DNA of 64,000 bases, taken from positions 29,512,001-29,576,000 of the forward strand of contig CM114273.1 of the NCBI GenBank assembly GCA_050084515.1, in the 5' to 3' direction. Positions 60,595-64,000 of this stretch are shown in pieces. Both the position numbers and the translations under genes were made by a program. The notes beneath the pieces are model-generated. The model saw only the letters and a program-made list of their open reading frames with translations. It was not told where the DNA came from and searched no databases. Positions within the stretch are counted from its first letter, which is position 1; every line of letters starts with the position of its first letter. The DNA comes from Blasia pusilla (Eukaryota; Marchantiophyta; Marchantiopsida; Blasiales).

Positions 60595-63500
60595 CTCATT
60601 TACAAAATCATATTCCAACATTAATTCCGCGCTCGGCAGTCTTGAGCATGAAGAAGCTGGGGTTGGAGCAAGTCATCAAGAGATTAGGGAATCTGAGGTA
60701 TGATATAATACTCAACAGAATATGCCCCAAAAATATTTTCTAGGTTATCATACTGTCAGAAATATTCCTCATCATAAACTTACTTAGAGTTTGGGATGGA
60801 AGGGACAAACCATCTTGGAATCACTGTGTTATCAGTATTGTTTAGACAGAGCACATGTCCTTATGGTTTGTGTTAACCAATCACAATTTAAGCCAATATT
60901 GGTACAGTTGACATGACTGGTCAGGTTTTCGTTTGGTGTGATGGTGAATAACTGCCTAAACCACCTGCTTAGCGTATGGATTTCACACAATAGTGTATTA
61001 ATTTGAGAGTCTGGAGTGGCTTCTCAATTGCCTTCATTATTGTTTTTTAATAACAGTTTGTATGCAAACCACTAGGATTGGAAAGTGGGGCTTCTGTACA
61101 CGTATAATGGTTTTTAGTCCTGAGCAAAGGAGATGTCATCAAGAAATGAGCGTTTTGGGTTATGACGCCGGGAGAAATGGTTAAGCTTTAACTCAGAAGA
61201 AGAAATTTGATGGAGAAGCTATATATGAGATTTGTGACTAATAGATAAGGTTGAAATGGATTCAGACACATGATCAATCAGCCATACCACTGTGTGTCAT
61301 TCATATGTAGATGGAAGTGGCTGCCTCACACTTTGATGTTAACTTGGAGCTTTTAATGATGTTCCCTTTGTTGTCCGACAGTGTGGTCTTCTCTCAACTA
61401 GATATTCAATGTCTGAAGGTAACACTAGATTATATTAAGACATCAGCCTGGACTTGCAGGATGAATATTTCAAGGCGTCGCATGACAACAGTACAAAAAA
61501 AAGTGAAGAGATAGTCGATGATTCTGACAAGGGTTTATCAAATGGCCTGAGGATTTCTGAAGATGGAGGTACAATGGCCTATTCCATACTTAAATAGTTG
61601 AGGGAACTTGACTCTAAACTTGACTCTAGTTGAAGGTTAAGTAGTTTTCTTTCGGTTTTCACTTTGACCAGCAGTCTGTGTAGTGTAACTGCGTATCACA
61701 GGCCTGGTTCCTCCTTGTGGTAACCATATTTGGGTGACTCCTTAACATATTTCCTATCTCATGTGTTGCTGCATTCCCAGGTTCTTCGAGGCAAAATGGA
61801 AAAGGAAGACATCATGAAGTCCATGAAACCCATGGACACAAGCATTCTTCTAGTGTGCCTCCAGCTATCTCTGCGTCAAAGCAAGGAAAAACACACCATA
61901 CTCGATATTACATAATTAAGAGCTTGAATCATCACAATATAGCCAAGTCTATCGAGAAAGGGATCTGGGCCACACAAGCTATGAATGAACCAGTTCTTAA
62001 TGAGGCATTTGAGGTTTGTCTTTGATTGCCACTCTCTGTTTCTTTGTAAAATCATCAATTCAAGCGATGTCCACTATTATGTGTTTATCTAATTCTGAAG
62101 TTTTGTATTGTGTGGTTTCATGCAGACTTCAGAAAGAGTTCTTTTAGTGTTTAGTGTTAATATGAGCGGCCACTTTCAAGGATATGCCCAAATGACCTCA
62201 CCAATAGGTCGGAGAAGGGCTAATGTGTGGAGTGAAGCGAATGAAGGTGCCAATCCCTGGGGTGGAACTTTCAGTGTGGATTGGCTGCGTCTTCATGATC
62301 TGCCTTTCCAGAAGACTGTACATTTGAAGAATCCTTTGAATTCCTTCAAGCCTGTTAAGATCAGCAGAGATTGTCAGGTAGTTATCATGGCTACTGATCT
62401 GAATGTTGCACATGAGCATTGATTGGTCCATGGGTTGCTTGACAAATTGGTGAGGTTCTGAACCTTTTGGACTTCAGGACTGTAAATAAGTGAAACCATA
62501 CTATAGGATTTAGGCTAAATTACAGTTGTTAAAGTTGGCTGTGGGGGGTTCTGTTAGTCTCATGTTGTGAATAAGCCTCAATCCCTGGTTTTCTTGCAGG
62601 AGCTAACCCAAGAGATCGGTGAAGCTCTTTGTACTCTCATCGATGAGGGTGCGGACAGAGAAGGTAGACCAAAACGGTGAGGCCAAATCCTAAAAACCTT
62701 GGTTCAGGTATGGAAGCATTTGGTACAATAGTAATGAATTTCTGTGACTTTTACTTTAAAAAAATTGAGCTGCTGTTTCCAACATGTGCAGAAAGGTGGT
62801 TGCAGCTGATCTGATTGCTCATATGTCAAAAAGACATTGCTTAGAATCACCAACAATTATGCCAGATGGTCCATTCAAGCAGCAAATGGTTGCAGTACCT
62901 CCTGGTGGAGGCCCTCATTTTCCTGGCACATATCCTCAATTTTCTAGGGGACATGGGCATGATCTATTTTCATCCCATGGGCCAGTGAATAGGTTACCTG
63001 AAGGCTTTCCCTCACAGGCCTCCCAGACATTGGAGGGAGGGAGAGTCTCAAAGTCCAAGTCTCCTCATCCTACCTCTTCTGGAAGGAACGTGGACTGGGA
63101 TCGAGATCATGATAGGGGAAACAGGCATAGAGATCGAGAGAGAGGTGTGGAAAGAGAGAGGTCCAGGGATGGCACGCGCAGCAGCAGCAGTGGACGTAGT
63201 GGTGACTCGCCAATGGATGAAGATCTGCTCAATATGGTTAGATGGTTGCCGCTCCTATCTGTCAAAAAGTTTTGTTTGTCGTAATGTTTATTGGCAAGTC
63301 CTTGATCCTCTCTGTTGTAGAGGAGTTTCTGGAGTGAACTACCTTCTGCATCAAAACAGTGTGAAGAATTACCACAGACGATTTATTGTTTCCTCAATCA
63401 TGTTTTTTTGAACCTGAGATACATTTGCAAGCATCCCATATTCAGTAAAGAAAGTGAACATCTCTCGAACCTGTCCAGCTCCTCTCTTTTGATTTCATAA

Positions 63501-63862
63501 ACTGGAATTGTTAAAGCATGACCATGAGTGGACTAGCAGTGGACGTGTCTGTTGTGGTCCTTAGTTTTCTTGATGGGTTTTTATGATTGTGTTGTTGCAG
63601 ACTTATGAGGAGTATCTTCAGCGGCATGGGCATATGAAAGACTACAATGGCAACAGTCAGGTGAGATGAGGAGCGGGTTCTATTGGTGGATCCATTGGAC
63701 CAGGTTTATTTTCTTTCTTGTTTCTGAGACCATGTGTTTTTGCTTTTGTATTGTTTGTGTTTTGGTATTTCAGGGTTCCAGGCCTTATTACAATTCACCA
63801 GGCCCAGGGCTTGGTGGAGCTTGGATGGGGAAGAACAGCAGGCTGGGCGCACCAGACGATCA
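60595..63862 (+). CDS. YTH-domain m6A-reader gene (CPSF30-L / YTHDC-like), partial
   Basis: Exons join in phase: 60595-60697 (tentative), 61460-61568, 61781-62013, 62126-62377, 62600-62676, 62792-63236, 63601-63660, 63774-63862. The gene continues past the window. The YTH domain spans exons 61781-62377: TRYYIIKSLNHHNIA, KGIWATQAMNE, then VLLVFSVNMSGHFQGYAQM, NPWGGTFSVDWL and VHLKNPLN. It contains the aromatic-cage Trp residues that bind N6-methyladenosine in RNA. Downstream come a linker, an Arg/Asp/Glu-rich stretch with RDRERGVERERSRDG, and a TYEEYLQRHG block. YTH domain and tail resemble plant CPSF30-L, which selects poly(A) sites on methylated RNA. The three CCCH zinc fingers of CPSF30 are not seen upstream, so the gene may be a zinc-finger-less YTHDC-type reader or have distant 5' exons. 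Confidence 0.9.
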
Positions 63863-64000
63863 GTATGTGATCATCCCTGCTGTTATGGTTGTACAATTTC
63901 TGTATGGCATGTCTGTATGGCATATTGTTGAGTAAAGTTTCCTCATCTCACAGTTTGTTAAACTCAAGATGATTAGGAGCGATCACAATGAGGGGGAAGG

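Noticed and set aside
1-64000. CRISPR array, bacterial operons or tRNA/rRNA genes
   Set aside because: No short regularly spaced repeats, no ribosome-binding-site operons and no cloverleaf or rRNA core were recognised; introns and LTR elements mark nuclear plant DNA.

Overview
This is a nuclear window from a land plant with a repeat-rich genome. Two intron-split plant genes with short GT..AG introns sit near its edges: a rhodanese-family protein of the STR6 type on the minus strand, and a YTH-domain m6A-reader gene running off the right end. The rest is mostly retrotransposons, Helitrons and non-coding sequence. The style of the Ty3/gypsy polyprotein suggests a seed-free plant (lycophyte, fern or moss) to me, but that is only an impression.

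Layout. 1-2549: no gene seen. 2550-8749: a solo terminal repeat (4-bp duplication GCTT) split by a younger nested Ty3/gypsy element at 2924-8302 (5-bp duplication GTTAG, Met-tRNA primer site, degraded gag-protease-RT, integrase lost). 8750-13972: no recognised gene. 13973-18662 (-): STR6-like gene, eight exons reconstructed. 18663-22844: no recognised gene. 22845-28916: 'copy A', an internally deleted element with both ends and a 4-bp duplication (TATT). 28917-35100: non-coding, with three tandem repeats of about 530 bp. 35104-38160 (+) and 43214-47930 (-): two degraded Helitron RepHel genes in opposite orientation, separated by AT-rich DNA that holds a very GC-rich 257-bp insert. 48113-54929: 'copy B', a 5'-truncated member of the same retroelement family as copy A that keeps most of the polyprotein. 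54930-60594: no firmly recognised gene. 60595-63862 (+): 3' part of the YTH-domain gene.

The main discovery is the copy A/copy B family. Copy B encodes, in order, a retropepsin, a full C5-cytosine DNA methyltransferase domain in linear motif order I to X (DNMT3-like, not the rearranged plant DRM order), reverse transcriptase with YVDD, RNase H, a DDE integrase and, at the C-terminus, a PHD finger. One mobile polyprotein would thus carry both a DNA-methylation writer and a putative chromatin reader. The terminal repeats are also odd. Instead of LTR-internal-LTR, copy A reads A1-internal-B1-NN-A2-B2, and copy B shows the same B1-NN-A2-B2 3' end with diverged repeat sequence. Such split direct repeats are known from tyrosine-recombinase retroelements, yet this family has a DDE integrase. 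Both copies are pseudogenised by stops and frameshifts.
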